Assembly (NCBI GenBank): GCA_017650105.1 | Contig: JAGCFO010000025.1 | Coordinates: 124,001-188,000 of the forward strand | Source of the DNA: Bacteroidaceae bacterium | GTDB taxonomy: Bacteria; Bacteroidota; Bacteroidia; Bacteroidales; Bacteroidaceae | Reading direction: 5' to 3' | Length of the DNA stretch: 64,000 nucleotides | Shown here: positions 16,836 through 25,044 of the stretch, one piece after another | Layout of the letters: each line of letters begins with the position of its first letter | Position numbering within the stretch: position 1 is the stretch's first letter | Made by a program: the position numbers and the translations under genes | The notes under the pieces: model-generated | Seen by the model: only the letters and a program-made list of their open reading frames with translations | What the model was told of the DNA's origin: nothing | The model's database searches: none

Positions 16836-18128
16836 GTGACAGAAATCATCCAGCAAATAACGGTTGTCAACGAGGGGCATTCCTTTGTTGCAGATGTCGT
16901 TATCGAGGATGAGATAATAAAACATATCTTCGAGGGTGAAGAGGAATCACGCCTCAAGCAAGAGGAAGAAATATATCCCGATGTAATTACCGACGGAAAG
17001 GGATGCATCCTAATTCCAGGAGTCATAGACGAGCATGTTCACTTTCGTGAGCCAGGACTTACTCACAAAGCCTCTATTGCCAGCGAAAGCCGAAAGGCTG
17101 TTGCTGGAGGTGTCACTACGTTTATGGATATGCCCAACTGCATCCCGCAGACTACCACTCTCGATCTGTTGGAGCAGAAATACGAAATCGCAGCGAAGTG
17201 CAGCCCTGCCAATTATTCCTTTTATCTGGGAGCTACCAACGAAAACATTGCCGAGATAGAGGCTTTGGATCCTCTTGCCAATTGCGGAGTTAAAGTCTTT
17301 ATGGGAAGCAGCACGGGAGGGATGCTCCTCGATAGCGATGCTATGCTTGAAAAAGTCTTCAAGCACTCTAATGTACCCATTGCCCTTCATTGCGAAGACC
17401 AACGGATAATCTCCGAAAACATTAGGATCTTCAAGGAAAAGTATGGCGAAGACCCTGACGTCAGGTTCCATCCTCTCATCAGAAGCGAGGAAGCATGTTA
17501 CCGTTCATCTGCCCGAGCTGTTGAACTGGCTGAAAGAACAGGTGCCGACATCCACATTCTCCACATTAGCACGAAACGTGAGCTCAACCTTTTTCAAGCG
17601 GGAGACATCGCCCACAAACACATCACGGCAGAAGCATGCATAGCACATCTCTTATACTCTGATGCGGACTATTCCACTTTTGGAACAGCCATCAAGTGTA
17701 ATCCAGCTATCAAAACAGCAGAAGACAGGGATGCCTTACGCAGAGCTGTGTGCGAGAGCGTCATCGATACTGTCGCAACCGATCATGCGCCACACACTCC
17801 AGCTGATAAGCAGGGAGGAGCGCTGAAGGCAGCATCAGGAATAGCCATACTCCCCCACTCGCTTACGGCAATGCTCCAATTAGTAAAAGAAGGTGTTTTC
17901 TCTCTCTACGACGTTGTGCGTACGATGTGCCACAACCCTGCCCTACGCTACCACGTCAGCAAGCGGGGCTTCATACGCGAAGGATATAAGGCAGATCTTG
18001 TTATGTTACGCCTCAACGAGAAAGAGAACTACGACATTTCCACAGTATGGGTGAATGGGAAACAAGCATATGCAAACGGTATAGTAAACGAAAACGTACG
18101 TGGGCAAAGGCTTACGTTCGACAGATAA
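16836..18128 (+). CDS. pyrC: Dihydroorotase
   Basis: Third step of pyrimidine synthesis: reversible cyclisation of N-carbamoyl-aspartate to dihydroorotate. It is an amidohydrolase of 430 residues (class I length) starting at GTG. The metal-binding DEHVHFREPG lies near residue 66, further His ligands are in ALHCEDQ and ILHISTKREL, and the catalytic Asp is in VATDHAPHT. It is in an operon with a glycosyltransferase upstream and, six bases downstream, the MetH activation-domain protein. pyrD and pyrK are 28 kb away. Confidence 0.95.
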   Translation: MTEIIQQITVVNEGHSFVADVVIEDEIIKHIFEGEEESRLKQEEEIYPDVITDGKGCILIPGVIDEHVHFREPGLTHKASIASESRKAVAGGVTTFMDMPNCIPQTTTLDLLEQKYEIAAKCSPANYSFYLGATNENIAEIEALDPLANCGVKVFMGSSTGGMLLDSDAMLEKVFKHSNVPIALHCEDQRIISENIRIFKEKYGEDPDVRFHPLIRSEEACYRSSARAVELAERTGADIHILHISTKRELNLFQAGDIAHKHITAEACIAHLLYSDADYSTFGTAIKCNPAIKTAEDRDALRRAVCESVIDTVATDHAPHTPADKQGGALKAASGIAILPHSLTAMLQLVKEGVFSLYDVVRTMCHNPALRYHVSKRGFIREGYKADLVMLRLNEKENYDISTVWVNGKQAYANGIVNENVRGQRLTFDR

Positions 18129-18134
18129 GCGCCT

Positions 18135-18872
18135 ATGTTTCAACTCTTCTCCTTCAACTCCAAGGAACTGCTCCCACATATTGACTGGGTGCATTTCTTT
18201 CATGCCTGGCAAGTGAAACAAGGCACGAGCGAAGCCGAAGAGCTACGTTCTGATGCTCTCTCCTTGCTAAAGGAAAAAGGAATCTCCGAGGCAGCAAAAG
18301 GAATTTTCAGAGAAGTGGAAGCACATAGCGAAGGAGACAACCTTTTCATAGAGGATGTCTGCCTTCCTCTCCTTCGACAGCAGACGCAGAACGAGGAGGG
18401 TACGACTCTCTGTCTCAGCGATTTCGTTTCCCCAAAAGGGAGCAACATCGGCATTTTTGCTACTTCCTCACACATTGCTGCCGACAACATGATAACCGAG
18501 GGAGATCCGTATGAAAAACTACTTTTACAGACACTTTCAACACGCCTTGCCGAAGCTGCGGCAGAAAAGTTGCAAAGTCTGACAATGTCTGGCATACGCC
18601 CTGCTGTGGGGTATCCTTGTATGCCCGACTTAAGTATTATCTTCATTCTCAACCAGCTTTGCCCGTTGGAGGAGATTGGAGTAAAGCTCACGGAGAACGG
18701 AGCTATGATTCCACAGGCTTCCGTCTCAGGCCTTATCATCCCACATCCTCTTGCTCATTATTTTGCCGTCGGACACATAGGCGAAGATCAGTTTAACGAT
18801 TACGCCCTCCGAAGAGGAATGGAACCCGACAGGATGAAAAAGTTCTTCAAAAATACCGACAACAAGCCTTAG
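18135..18872 (+). CDS. Stand-alone methionine synthase (MetH) activation-domain protein
   Basis: A 245-residue protein whose C-terminal half carries the signature of the AdoMet-binding reactivation domain of cobalamin-dependent methionine synthase: IRPAVGYPCMPDLS, near residue 155, matching RPAxGYPxxPDH, followed by the hydrophobic Ala/Ser-rich block ASVSGLIIPHPLAHYFAVG. In E. coli this domain is the C-terminus of MetH and rebinds oxidised cobalamin for reductive methylation. Here it is a separate gene, which suggests that MetH elsewhere in the genome lacks it. The His expected after PD is replaced by Leu-Ser, so the AdoMet contact may differ. Confidence 0.8.
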   Translation: MFQLFSFNSKELLPHIDWVHFFHAWQVKQGTSEAEELRSDALSLLKEKGISEAAKGIFREVEAHSEGDNLFIEDVCLPLLRQQTQNEEGTTLCLSDFVSPKGSNIGIFATSSHIAADNMITEGDPYEKLLLQTLSTRLAEAAAEKLQSLTMSGIRPAVGYPCMPDLSIIFILNQLCPLEEIGVKLTENGAMIPQASVSGLIIPHPLAHYFAVGHIGEDQFNDYALRRGMEPDRMKKFFKNTDNKP

Positions 18873-18943
18873 GCCATATTTTCATCTGTTTTCTAGAACT
18901 CTACTGATTAGATTATCCGATTTTTGATTATTCCTTCTCCCGT

Positions 18944-19669
18944 ATGAAAATCTTCTATCTTATTTGGCAATACTGCATCGCATTCCCCATAATGATTATA
19001 TCCACAATCATTGCCTCCCTGCTCGTTATCATTCTGAGCCCCATATTCGGGCATCGCGTCATTGGCTCCGTCATTCCCAGAGCTTGGGGATGGTTTTTCT
19101 GCCGACTTTTCCTTCTTCCCGTCAAAGTGGAAGGAAAAGAGAATATCGATCCGAAGCAAGAATACATTTTCGTGGGCAACCATCAGAGTCTTTTCGATAT
19201 TTTCCTGCTCGAAGGATATCTTGGGCACGAAACGAAATGGATGATGAAAAAAGAGTTGGGGCGAATTCCCATCTTCGGTTATGCTTGCAAATGCGCCGGC
19301 TTCGTCTATGTTGACAGGTTTAGCCGAAAAGTCGCATCATCAATGAACAAGGCTGACAGCAGTTTGCGAGATCATAATTCGCTGGCTGTTTTTGCCGAAG
19401 GCACACGCTCTCTCACCGGAAAAGTAGGAGCCTTCAAACGAGGCGCCTTCATTCTGGCTCATGATTTGAACCTTCCCATCGTACCCCTTAGCATAAACGG
19501 CTGCTACGAGGTTATGCCCAAAGGACGGTTTTACGTACGCCGCTACCCCATCCGACTTGTCATCCATCAGCCCATCCTGCCCGAGCCCGAAAACCCCGAC
19601 GACATTGTTACTCTGCGCACAAAGACCCGCGACGCTGTACTTGAAGGACTAGACCCGCAATATAAATAA
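18944..19669 (+). CDS. plsC: 1-acyl-sn-glycerol-3-phosphate acyltransferase
   Basis: Acylates lysophosphatidic acid to phosphatidic acid at the inner membrane. It has one or two N-terminal hydrophobic segments (IAFPIMIISTIIASLLVIIL), the catalytic NHQSLFD motif near residue 78 (HX4D), and the substrate-binding FAEGTRS near residue 150, then PIVPLSINGC. The 241-residue length is typical. It lies 71 bases after the MetH activation gene on the same strand and may be co-transcribed. Confidence 0.93.
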   Translation: MKIFYLIWQYCIAFPIMIISTIIASLLVIILSPIFGHRVIGSVIPRAWGWFFCRLFLLPVKVEGKENIDPKQEYIFVGNHQSLFDIFLLEGYLGHETKWMMKKELGRIPIFGYACKCAGFVYVDRFSRKVASSMNKADSSLRDHNSLAVFAEGTRSLTGKVGAFKRGAFILAHDLNLPIVPLSINGCYEVMPKGRFYVRRYPIRLVIHQPILPEPENPDDIVTLRTKTRDAVLEGLDPQYK

Positions 19670-19844
19670 CCCTCCCACTCGACGTTTATCTGACACAAGA
19701 GAAGGTGTTTTTTGGGAAAACGCGCAATGCTCTATAGCGTCACACTTCTGCTCTATGTGCTGATATTAAGACGAATTGTTTTAGATTTGAGTAATGCAGC
19801 AGAGCAGTCAAAACTACCTTTCGGAGGGAAATACGCTTTTTTCG

Positions 19845-19926
19845 TTTTGGAGAAGAAATAAAAATTTTTGGAGAAGGGAAAATTCCGTATGAAGAAGGAA
19901 AAAAAATTTTTCCCTTCTTCATATCG
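19845..19926 (+). repeat. Intergenic modular repeat, copy E
   Basis: Modules TTTTGGAGAAGAAATAAAAA, TTTTTGGAGAAGGGAAAA, then TATGAAGAAGG (19888-19898) and its exact inverse CCTTCTTCATA (19913-19923) around a 14-base A/T-rich centre. It lacks the GGAGAACAAATATCGC module. Confidence 0.85.
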
Positions 19927-19997
19927 GTAATACCTTAAGAAAGCGGAAACACGAGAAAAAACTCTGCAGAATTTTAGTTTAACTACAAAAGTTTACT

Positions 19998-20025
19998 GTT
20001 TAACTCTACGACGCTAGAGTTAAAC
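19998..20025. repeat. Perfect inverted repeat
   Basis: GTTTAACTCTA, six-base loop, TAGAGTTAAAC. Neither side is followed by a T-run, so it is not a typical terminator. A further AGTTTAACTA occurs 20 bases to the left. Confidence 0.75.
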
Positions 20026-20046
20026 AATAACATCGGGGAAAAGGGT

Positions 20047-20772
20047 TTAGTATGAAAAAGCGGTTTCCCCGCGTGATGAATTCACCTTTGCTGCATCCAC
20101 AAACTCCGAAACGATAGGATTCTGCAGAAATGAAGAGGGAGCCTTGTCGAGCACGGAACGGATGAGTGGAGTCATCACGGGGTAAGGAAGTCCGTTGGAG
20201 AGCATGCTGAAGCCACACACGCCAAGCACGTTGGAGTAATTGTCTCCTATGAACCCTACGACAAGGTCCTGCATGCTGGATGAGAGGACTGCATAGACGG
20301 AATCGACATAGTGATGGATGTAATAGTCAGAGTTGCCGTTCATTATCATACGCGACTCAGCTCTTCCCAAATCGGCGACTTGCTTGTCTAGTTCTTTCTT
20401 CTTGCCCAAGAAATCGTAAAGTTCATCATTTAGCGGAGTGCCTTCGGCATCGAGGCTGAGATTGGTTATTGAAACTTTGATTCTTCCCGGCTCAAGGATG
20501 ACAGGCATAAGGGGTACGTCACCGACGCAAAGAGTGGTAACCATAACGGAATCCACTCCGCACGACATAGAAAAAGCCCCGTGAGTGACGTCGCACGAAT
20601 CAATAACATACCATTCTCCATCGGGCTGCACCGCTTTGAGGCGGATTGTCCTACCTTCGATGTTGGAGGCATCGGCTATGCCCTCAATCCAACATGCATT
20701 CTTGCACGAAGCTAATAGTGCAAGGGCACAAGTGCTGAGGAAAAATAAAAAATGACAAGGTCTCATTCTCAC
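20047..20772 (-). CDS. DUF4369 domain lipoprotein
   Basis: A 241-residue exported protein with signal CHFLFFLSTCALALLASC and lipobox LLASC. The following WIEGIADASNIEGRTIRLKA resembles the DUF4369 beta domain that commonly precedes a thioredoxin domain in Bacteroidetes. Here no WCxxC motif follows; the C-terminus is helical (SSSMQDLVVGFIGDNYSNV), so the protein appears to lack the redox half. It has a TATTTTTG box at 20802-20809 upstream. Its role is unknown. Confidence 0.8.
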   Translation of the reverse strand: MRMRPCHFLFFLSTCALALLASCKNACWIEGIADASNIEGRTIRLKAVQPDGEWYVIDSCDVTHGAFSMSCGVDSVMVTTLCVGDVPLMPVILEPGRIKVSITNLSLDAEGTPLNDELYDFLGKKKELDKQVADLGRAESRMIMNGNSDYYIHHYVDSVYAVLSSSMQDLVVGFIGDNYSNVLGVCGFSMLSNGLPYPVMTPLIRSVLDKAPSSFLQNPIVSEFVDAAKVNSSRGETAFSY

Positions 20773-20801
20773 ACGTCCGCCTATCCTGTTTGGACGTGAT
20801 G

Positions 20802-20809
20802 CAAAAATA
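20802..20809 (-). promoter_or_regulatory. -7 box of the DUF4369 gene
   Basis: TATTTTTG on the minus strand, 30 bases before the ATG. No clear -33 TTTG is seen. Confidence 0.45.
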
Positions 20810-20878
20810 AGAGGTTAGAATGAGTTGTGGAAACTATTTTTCTAAAATTAAGAAAACAGTTTCTTCTTTAACGATTTT

Positions 20879-21220
20879 TTACTGATTGTCGCGCTCCAAT
20901 TCCTTCGGGATACGGAAAGCGGTATACAATTCAAAGATGGCAGCCACAAGCAGGCAAACCATCCATTCGTTTCTGTGAAGCACGAGCATGAGGATACCTG
21001 CCACAACGAGCAAAACGGCACCGATAATCTGCTGACGACGCAAGCGCTTGACAACAAAGTTACTTCCTTTGTATGTATCAGTTATCTGCATAGCTGCAAA
21101 CAGCACAGCGCCAACAAGATAAACATAAGGGGCAGCACTCCAGCGGGTTACATACAGGCAAGCTCCCAATATCATGACAATGCCTCCTGACACATACAGA
21201 ATATCCCTCAGTTTCTTCAT
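20879..21220 (-). CDS. Small membrane protein of unknown function
   Basis: A 113-residue protein with four predicted helices (ILYVSGGIVMILGACLYV, YVYLVGAVLFAAMQI, QIIGAVLLVVAGILMLVL, WMVCLLVAAIFELYTAF) and short basic loops (KRLRRQQ). It starts at one of two adjacent ATG codons (21220 or 21223) that follow the divIC stop by about 13 bases, so it is the second gene of that operon. Longer upstream frames overlap divIC and are rejected. No family assigned. Confidence 0.75.
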   Translation of the reverse strand: MKKLRDILYVSGGIVMILGACLYVTRWSAAPYVYLVGAVLFAAMQITDTYKGSNFVVKRLRRQQIIGAVLLVVAGILMLVLHRNEWMVCLLVAAIFELYTAFRIPKELERDNQ

Positions 21221-21236
21221 CATGAATGTTGAATGG

Positions 21237-21536
21237 TTATTTTTCCTTAATGATAAAAACTTCCTCATCATCAGCATGCATGCCGTATTGCTCACGCGCA
21301 ATACGTTCCAAAGCGGCTCCGTCTACGTTCAAATCCTCCAACTCGGCTTCCAGAGAATCGCGCAAGGAGGAATAATGTTCTATCTGGCTATTAAGCCTGC
21401 GAAGCTCACGCTTGTTCTTCATGCGCACAAACACGTTGTTGCTATCCAAAAACAAGACTATCGCCAGGAAGCAAATGATGGTAAAAGCGTATTTGTGCTT
21501 ACCCAGATAATGCCAAAGTTTTTCGAGGAAATCCAT
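21237..21536 (-). CDS. Septum formation initiator family protein (FtsB/DivIC-like)
   Basis: Bitopic divisome protein of 99 residues. A short cytoplasmic N-terminus is followed by one helix (YAFTIICFLAIVLFLDSNNV) and a periplasmic coiled coil (KNKRELRRLNSQIEHYSSLR onwards), ending with the family phrase ALERIAREQYGMH. In other bacteria it links FtsL and FtsQ and helps activate septal wall synthesis. It is divergent from dnaX and shares its intergenic promoter region. Confidence 0.92.
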   Translation of the reverse strand: MDFLEKLWHYLGKHKYAFTIICFLAIVLFLDSNNVFVRMKNKRELRRLNSQIEHYSSLRDSLEAELEDLNVDGAALERIAREQYGMHADDEEVFIIKEK

Positions 21537-21620
21537 TTATCTCTACTTTAATTAGCTAGCATCGTCAAACGGGAAGAATGAGCAAAAGGGAATTTCTTCC
21601 TCCGACATGCTATCTGACGG

Positions 21621-21628
21621 CAAAGATA
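21621..21628 (-). promoter_or_regulatory. -7 box of the divIC-like operon
   Basis: TATCTTTG on the minus strand, with a possible CAAAA-complement (TTTTG) 17 bases upstream. It implies an 85-base leader. Confidence 0.55.
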
Positions 21629-21678
21629 GTAAAACCTTCTCAAAACAAAAGAATACAGAAGGAATTTTCGGAAAATAT

Positions 21679-21709
21679 TTTGTTCTTCAGAGCTATTACA
21701 CTATTTTTG
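21679..21709 (+). promoter_or_regulatory. Promoter of dnaX
   Basis: TTTG (21679-21682), 19-base spacer and TATTTTTG (21702-21709). It lies within the longest dnaX reading frame and therefore places the true start downstream, at GTG 21733. Confidence 0.8.
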
Positions 21710-21732
21710 CAGAAACTCAAATACCAAAGAAA

Positions 21733-23610
21733 GTGGACAAATTCATAGTTTCTGCAAGGAAATACCGTCCTGCCACATTCGACACCGTTATCGGACAAAA
21801 AGGGCTGACAACGACGTTGAAGAATTCCATCAAGGAAAACAAGCTGGCACACGCTTATCTGTTCTGCGGGCCCAGAGGCGTGGGAAAGACTACCTGCGCA
21901 CGCATCTTTGCCAAAGCCATCAACTGCGAGCATCTTACCGCCGACGGAGAAGCGTGCAACGAATGCGAGTCGTGCCGCTCGTTCAACGAAGGACGCTCGT
22001 ACAACATTCATGAGCTTGATGCAGCCAGCAACAACTCCGTTGAAGACATCCGAAGCCTCATCGAGCAAGTGCGCATCCCTCCGCAGATTGGAAAATACAA
22101 GGTGTTCATCATCGACGAGGTTCATATGCTCAGCACCCAGGCTTTCAACGCCTTCCTTAAAACGCTGGAAGAGCCTCCCGCCTATGCAAAGTTCATCCTT
22201 GCCACAACGGAGAGGCACAAGGTCTTGCCTACTATCGTGAGTCGCTGCCAAGTATACGACTTTTATCGTATTAGCATCAACGACATCGTTGAGCATCTGA
22301 GCAACGTAGCAAAGAAAGAAGGCGTAGAAGCAGAGACCGAGGCACTAACTGTCATCGCCCAAAAGGCTGACGGAGGTATGCGTGATGCGCTCTCGCTCTT
22401 CGACCAGATGGTGAGCTATTCGCAGGGAAAGCTAACGTATAAAAACGTTATCGATAACCTCAACATCCTCGACTATGAGTATTTCTTCCGTTTTACAGAT
22501 CTGTTTCTTGAGAATAAGACAGCAGACTGTATGCTGCTTTTCAACGAGATCTTGCAACGAGGTTTCGACGGAGGAAATTTCATAGGAAGTCTGGCATCCC
22601 ACTTTCGCGACTTGCTCGTGAGCAAAGAGCCTATCACAGAATCCCTGCTGGACGTGAGCAACGATATGCTCAATAAATATAAGCAACAAGCAAGCAGATG
22701 CTCACAAAAATTCCTTTTCAGGGCAATAAAACTTTGCAACGACTGCGACTTTAATTACAGAGAGAGCAAAAACAAAAGGCTTCTTGTGGAACTGACGCTC
22801 ATCCAGCTTTCACAATTAACAGAAGAAGGAGAAGATGTTCCCGACGCGGGGCGTCGCCCCGCACAGATTAAACCCATCTTTGAGACAGCATCTGCCGCTG
22901 CCTCCCCCGAACTGTCGAATAACAGTACACAGTCCGCACCGCAACACACCCCCGCGCCACAGCCTTCTCCGAATCCCATAAAACCAGAAAGAGACAGTAC
23001 ACAGCCTACTCAACAAAGCGCATCCATTCAAGCTCCCACACTAGAGCTTCAGAAGCCTCCTATACAGGCAATTAGCAAGCCTGTGTTTAACAACTCTACC
23101 AGCACAGGAGCCTTCTCTCCAAATGTTTCTCGCATGGGAACCGTTTCTATCCGAACAAAGCGCCCAACAAACATAACAAAAACGGATGGAGAGACAAAAC
23201 CAGCAGAAGGAACAAACACAGCAATTCCTTCTGAAAAGGAAGAAAAGGCCTTCACTAATGAAGAGCTTGAAGTAGCATGGCGCTCTTTTGCAAAAAGCCT
23301 TTCGAAGGAAGAAATTGCCTTAGCACGTCGTTTAGAAGGACTTAGCCCAAAGCTCAGCGATGACGGAGTTTCGTTTACTGTTGTTGCATCCAACAAACTG
23401 ATGGAGGGAGATTTGAAGAATGCTCGCAAACGTATAGTTGATTTTCTCAGAGACTCTCTACACAACAGCAAAGTGGATATGAGTATAGAACTTCAGGAAA
23501 CTCACGAGTCGGAGCGTATGCTCACTCGTCCCGAACAATTCCGAATAATGGTTGAACAAAATCCGTCGCTTCAACTACTGACAGATTTACTCGACTTGGA
23601 TTTGGTATAA
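21733..23610 (+). CDS. dnaX: DNA polymerase III subunit gamma/tau
   Basis: Clamp-loader ATPase of the replicase. With GTG 21733 the protein begins VDKFIVSARKYRPATFDTVI, the usual Bacteroidetes N-terminus. Walker A GPRGVGKT is at residues 46-53, a zinc module is formed by the cysteines in INCEHLTADGEACNECESC, and Walker B is IIDEVH. Domain III ends near residue 370. A Pro/Gln/Thr-rich linker (about residues 390-510) leads to a tau-type C-terminal domain. No A-rich slippery heptamer for gamma frameshifting is obvious. The 625-residue length is typical. Confidence 0.95.
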   Translation: MDKFIVSARKYRPATFDTVIGQKGLTTTLKNSIKENKLAHAYLFCGPRGVGKTTCARIFAKAINCEHLTADGEACNECESCRSFNEGRSYNIHELDAASNNSVEDIRSLIEQVRIPPQIGKYKVFIIDEVHMLSTQAFNAFLKTLEEPPAYAKFILATTERHKVLPTIVSRCQVYDFYRISINDIVEHLSNVAKKEGVEAETEALTVIAQKADGGMRDALSLFDQMVSYSQGKLTYKNVIDNLNILDYEYFFRFTDLFLENKTADCMLLFNEILQRGFDGGNFIGSLASHFRDLLVSKEPITESLLDVSNDMLNKYKQQASRCSQKFLFRAIKLCNDCDFNYRESKNKRLLVELTLIQLSQLTEEGEDVPDAGRRPAQIKPIFETASAAASPELSNNSTQSAPQHTPAPQPSPNPIKPERDSTQPTQQSASIQAPTLELQKPPIQAISKPVFNNSTSTGAFSPNVSRMGTVSIRTKRPTNITKTDGETKPAEGTNTAIPSEKEEKAFTNEELEVAWRSFAKSLSKEEIALARRLEGLSPKLSDDGVSFTVVASNKLMEGDLKNARKRIVDFLRDSLHNSKVDMSIELQETHESERMLTRPEQFRIMVEQNPSLQLLTDLLDLDLV

Positions 23611-23637
23611 ATTGCAAAAGGGGGCAACAAGAAAACA

Positions 23638-23657
23638 GGGAAGCTGATTGGCTTCCC
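23638..23657. terminator. Bidirectional terminator between dnaX and the L28 operon
   Basis: GGGAAGC, loop of six, GCTTCCC. It is followed by TGCTCTTTA on the plus side and TGTTTTCTTG on the minus side, so it can serve both converging units. Confidence 0.75.
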
Positions 23658-23686
23658 TGCTCTTTATAACAACATAAAGACGAATC

Positions 23687-23839
23687 TTACTTCTTTACGT
23701 ATTCCTGAACTTTCTCAGTTGGAACCATTTCCTCCTGGAAGATGTAAGCACCTGTCTTAGGAGACTTCACCATCTTGATAACCTTTGCGTAAGAACTGGA
23801 CTTACCGGTCTGAAGAGATGCAACAGCTTTCTTTGCCAT
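23687..23839 (-). CDS. DUF4295 family protein, 50 residues
   Basis: Small basic Bacteroidetes protein, starting MAKKAVASLQTGKSSSYAKV and ending EKVQEYVKK. DUF4295 genes regularly follow rpmB and rpmG, as here (23 bases after rpmG), so the product is probably ribosome-associated, though this has to my knowledge only been inferred from context. The gene is short but its start, composition and position make it convincing. Confidence 0.92.
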   Translation of the reverse strand: MAKKAVASLQTGKSSSYAKVIKMVKSPKTGAYIFQEEMVPTEKVQEYVKK

Positions 23840-23862
23840 AGTAGAATCTTTTTATAGGTGAA

Positions 23863-24051
23863 TTACTTAATTTCCTTATGAACAGTCATACGCTTGAGAT
23901 AAGGGTTGTATTTCTTCAGCTCAAGACGCTCTGTGGTATTCTTACGGTTCTTGGTAGTGATGTAACGAGACATGCCGGGAACACCGCTTTCCTTCTGCTC
24001 CGTGCACTCAAGGATAACCTGCACTCTATTACCTTTAACTTTCTTTGCCAT
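23863..24051 (-). CDS. rpmG: Ribosomal protein L33
   Basis: A 62-residue large-subunit protein. It begins [20 protein letters not shown] and contains [20 protein letters not shown], the family core. It lacks the zinc-binding Cys pairs (one Cys only), so it is the zinc-independent form. It is cotranscribed with rpmB 18 bases upstream. Confidence 0.97.
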   Translation of the reverse strand: MAKKVKGNRVQVILECTEQKESGVPGMSRYITTKNRKNTTERLELKKYNPYLKRMTVHKEIK

Positions 24052-24069
24052 AATGTGGTTTCTTTTGAA

Positions 24070-24330
24070 TTAGTCTAAAACCTTAATATCCTTCCAATCA
24101 CAATAGCCTTTCTCAACAGCCTCGGTTAATGCTGCATCCAAGCCTTTTCTATTGATAATACGAAGACCAGCGGCGCTCAAGCGTAGCTGAATCCAACAAT
24201 CCTGCTCTACATAGTAGAACTTCTTCTTAAACAGATTCACATCAAAAGAACGCTTTGTCCTTCTTTTCGAGTGTGAAACGTTATTGCCAATCATGGCTTT
24301 CTTACCGGTAATTTGACAAATCTTGGACAT
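24070..24330 (-). CDS. rpmB: Ribosomal protein L28
   Basis: An 86-residue large-subunit protein. [40 protein letters not shown] and [19 protein letters not shown] segments identify it. It is the first gene of the L28-L33-DUF4295 operon, with a leader of about 125 bases. That leader contains a short hairpin AAGGT-CAAG-ACCTT near 24370 and may allow autoregulation, but this is speculative. Confidence 0.97.
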   Translation of the reverse strand: MSKICQITGKKAMIGNNVSHSKRRTKRSFDVNLFKKKFYYVEQDCWIQLRLSAAGLRIINRKGLDAALTEAVEKGYCDWKDIKVLD

Positions 24331-24459
24331 TTCTATCTAATCTTTAGTAATTTATATCTTTCGTCAGGGAAGGTCTTGACCTTTATTACACACTTAGCAT
24401 CCAATGCATAAATAGGGTCAACACTTTAGCCCTCTTTTTCAACTCCGTAAAACAGCGTG

Positions 24460-24491
24460 CAAAGTAACTGCTTTTTTCCCGAACATGCAAA
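24460..24491 (-). promoter_or_regulatory. Promoter of the rpmB operon
   Basis: Minus strand TTTG (24488-24491), 20-base spacer and TTACTTTG (24460-24467). One mismatch to TAnnTTTG. Confidence 0.65.
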
Positions 24492-24518
24492 TTATTTGGC
24501 AATTAATTTTCAAAAATA

Positions 24519-25019
24519 TCAGTTTTTATGCTTTTTCAGAAAAACGTCCAACAGTTTCAAAGCATTCAAGACTGCATTCCTCGTATTTTTTTGTCTTCCT
24601 CGATCTATGTCCCTAAAACGGAGGGTCTTTGCTTCCCCTTTCCTATTAACAACTGCTATCCACACCGTGCAAACGGGATTCTCTTCAGTTCCTCCCGTCG
24701 GACCTGTGACTCCCGATGTGGCAACAACAATGTCTGAACCAAGCACCTTAATAGCGCCTTTTGCCATCGCCAGAACAGTAGCTTCGCTAACGACTCCCTG
24801 CGTATCCAACGTTTCTCGTGACACATGGAGGACTTTAGATTTCACTTCCGTAGCATAAGCGACTATGCCACCTTTCACCACAGCGGAACTTCCACTCACA
24901 GATGTCAGGGCAGCTGCTACTCCTCCACCCGTACAACTCTCAGCCGTCGCAATGGAAACACCTCGCCCAATCAACTCCGCAATAATCGAAACTGATTTGT
25001 TAGTAATAGTCTTGTCCAT
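24519..25019 (-). CDS. pncC: Nicotinamide-nucleotide amidohydrolase (CinA C-terminal family)
   Basis: Hydrolyses nicotinamide mononucleotide to nicotinate mononucleotide in pyridine nucleotide salvage. The 166-residue single CinA domain shows ATAESCTGGGVAAALT near residue 24, GGIVAYATEVKSKVL, and SGVTGPTGGT near residue 105. No N-terminal competence-damage (MoaB-like) domain is present. It lies 25 bases after tsaD on the same strand and is likely coupled to it. Confidence 0.93.
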   Translation of the reverse strand: MDKTITNKSVSIIAELIGRGVSIATAESCTGGGVAAALTSVSGSSAVVKGGIVAYATEVKSKVLHVSRETLDTQGVVSEATVLAMAKGAIKVLGSDIVVATSGVTGPTGGTEENPVCTVWIAVVNRKGEAKTLRFRDIDRGRQKNTRNAVLNALKLLDVFLKKHKN

Positions 25020-25044
25020 TTAATGAATAATAACCGGGATTACG

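Larger units (their letters stand above)
19670..20046 (+). other. Convergent intergenic region with repeat E and a perfect palindrome
   Basis: About 377 bases between the 3' ends of plsC and the DUF4369 gene. It holds repeat copy E and a perfect 11-bp inverted repeat at 19998-20025. No classical terminator with a T-run was found and no ORF looks real. Confidence 0.6.

Noticed and set aside
21607..21732. Upstream extension of dnaX to 21607
   Set aside because: A good promoter lies within it, and family N-termini match a start at GTG 21733.
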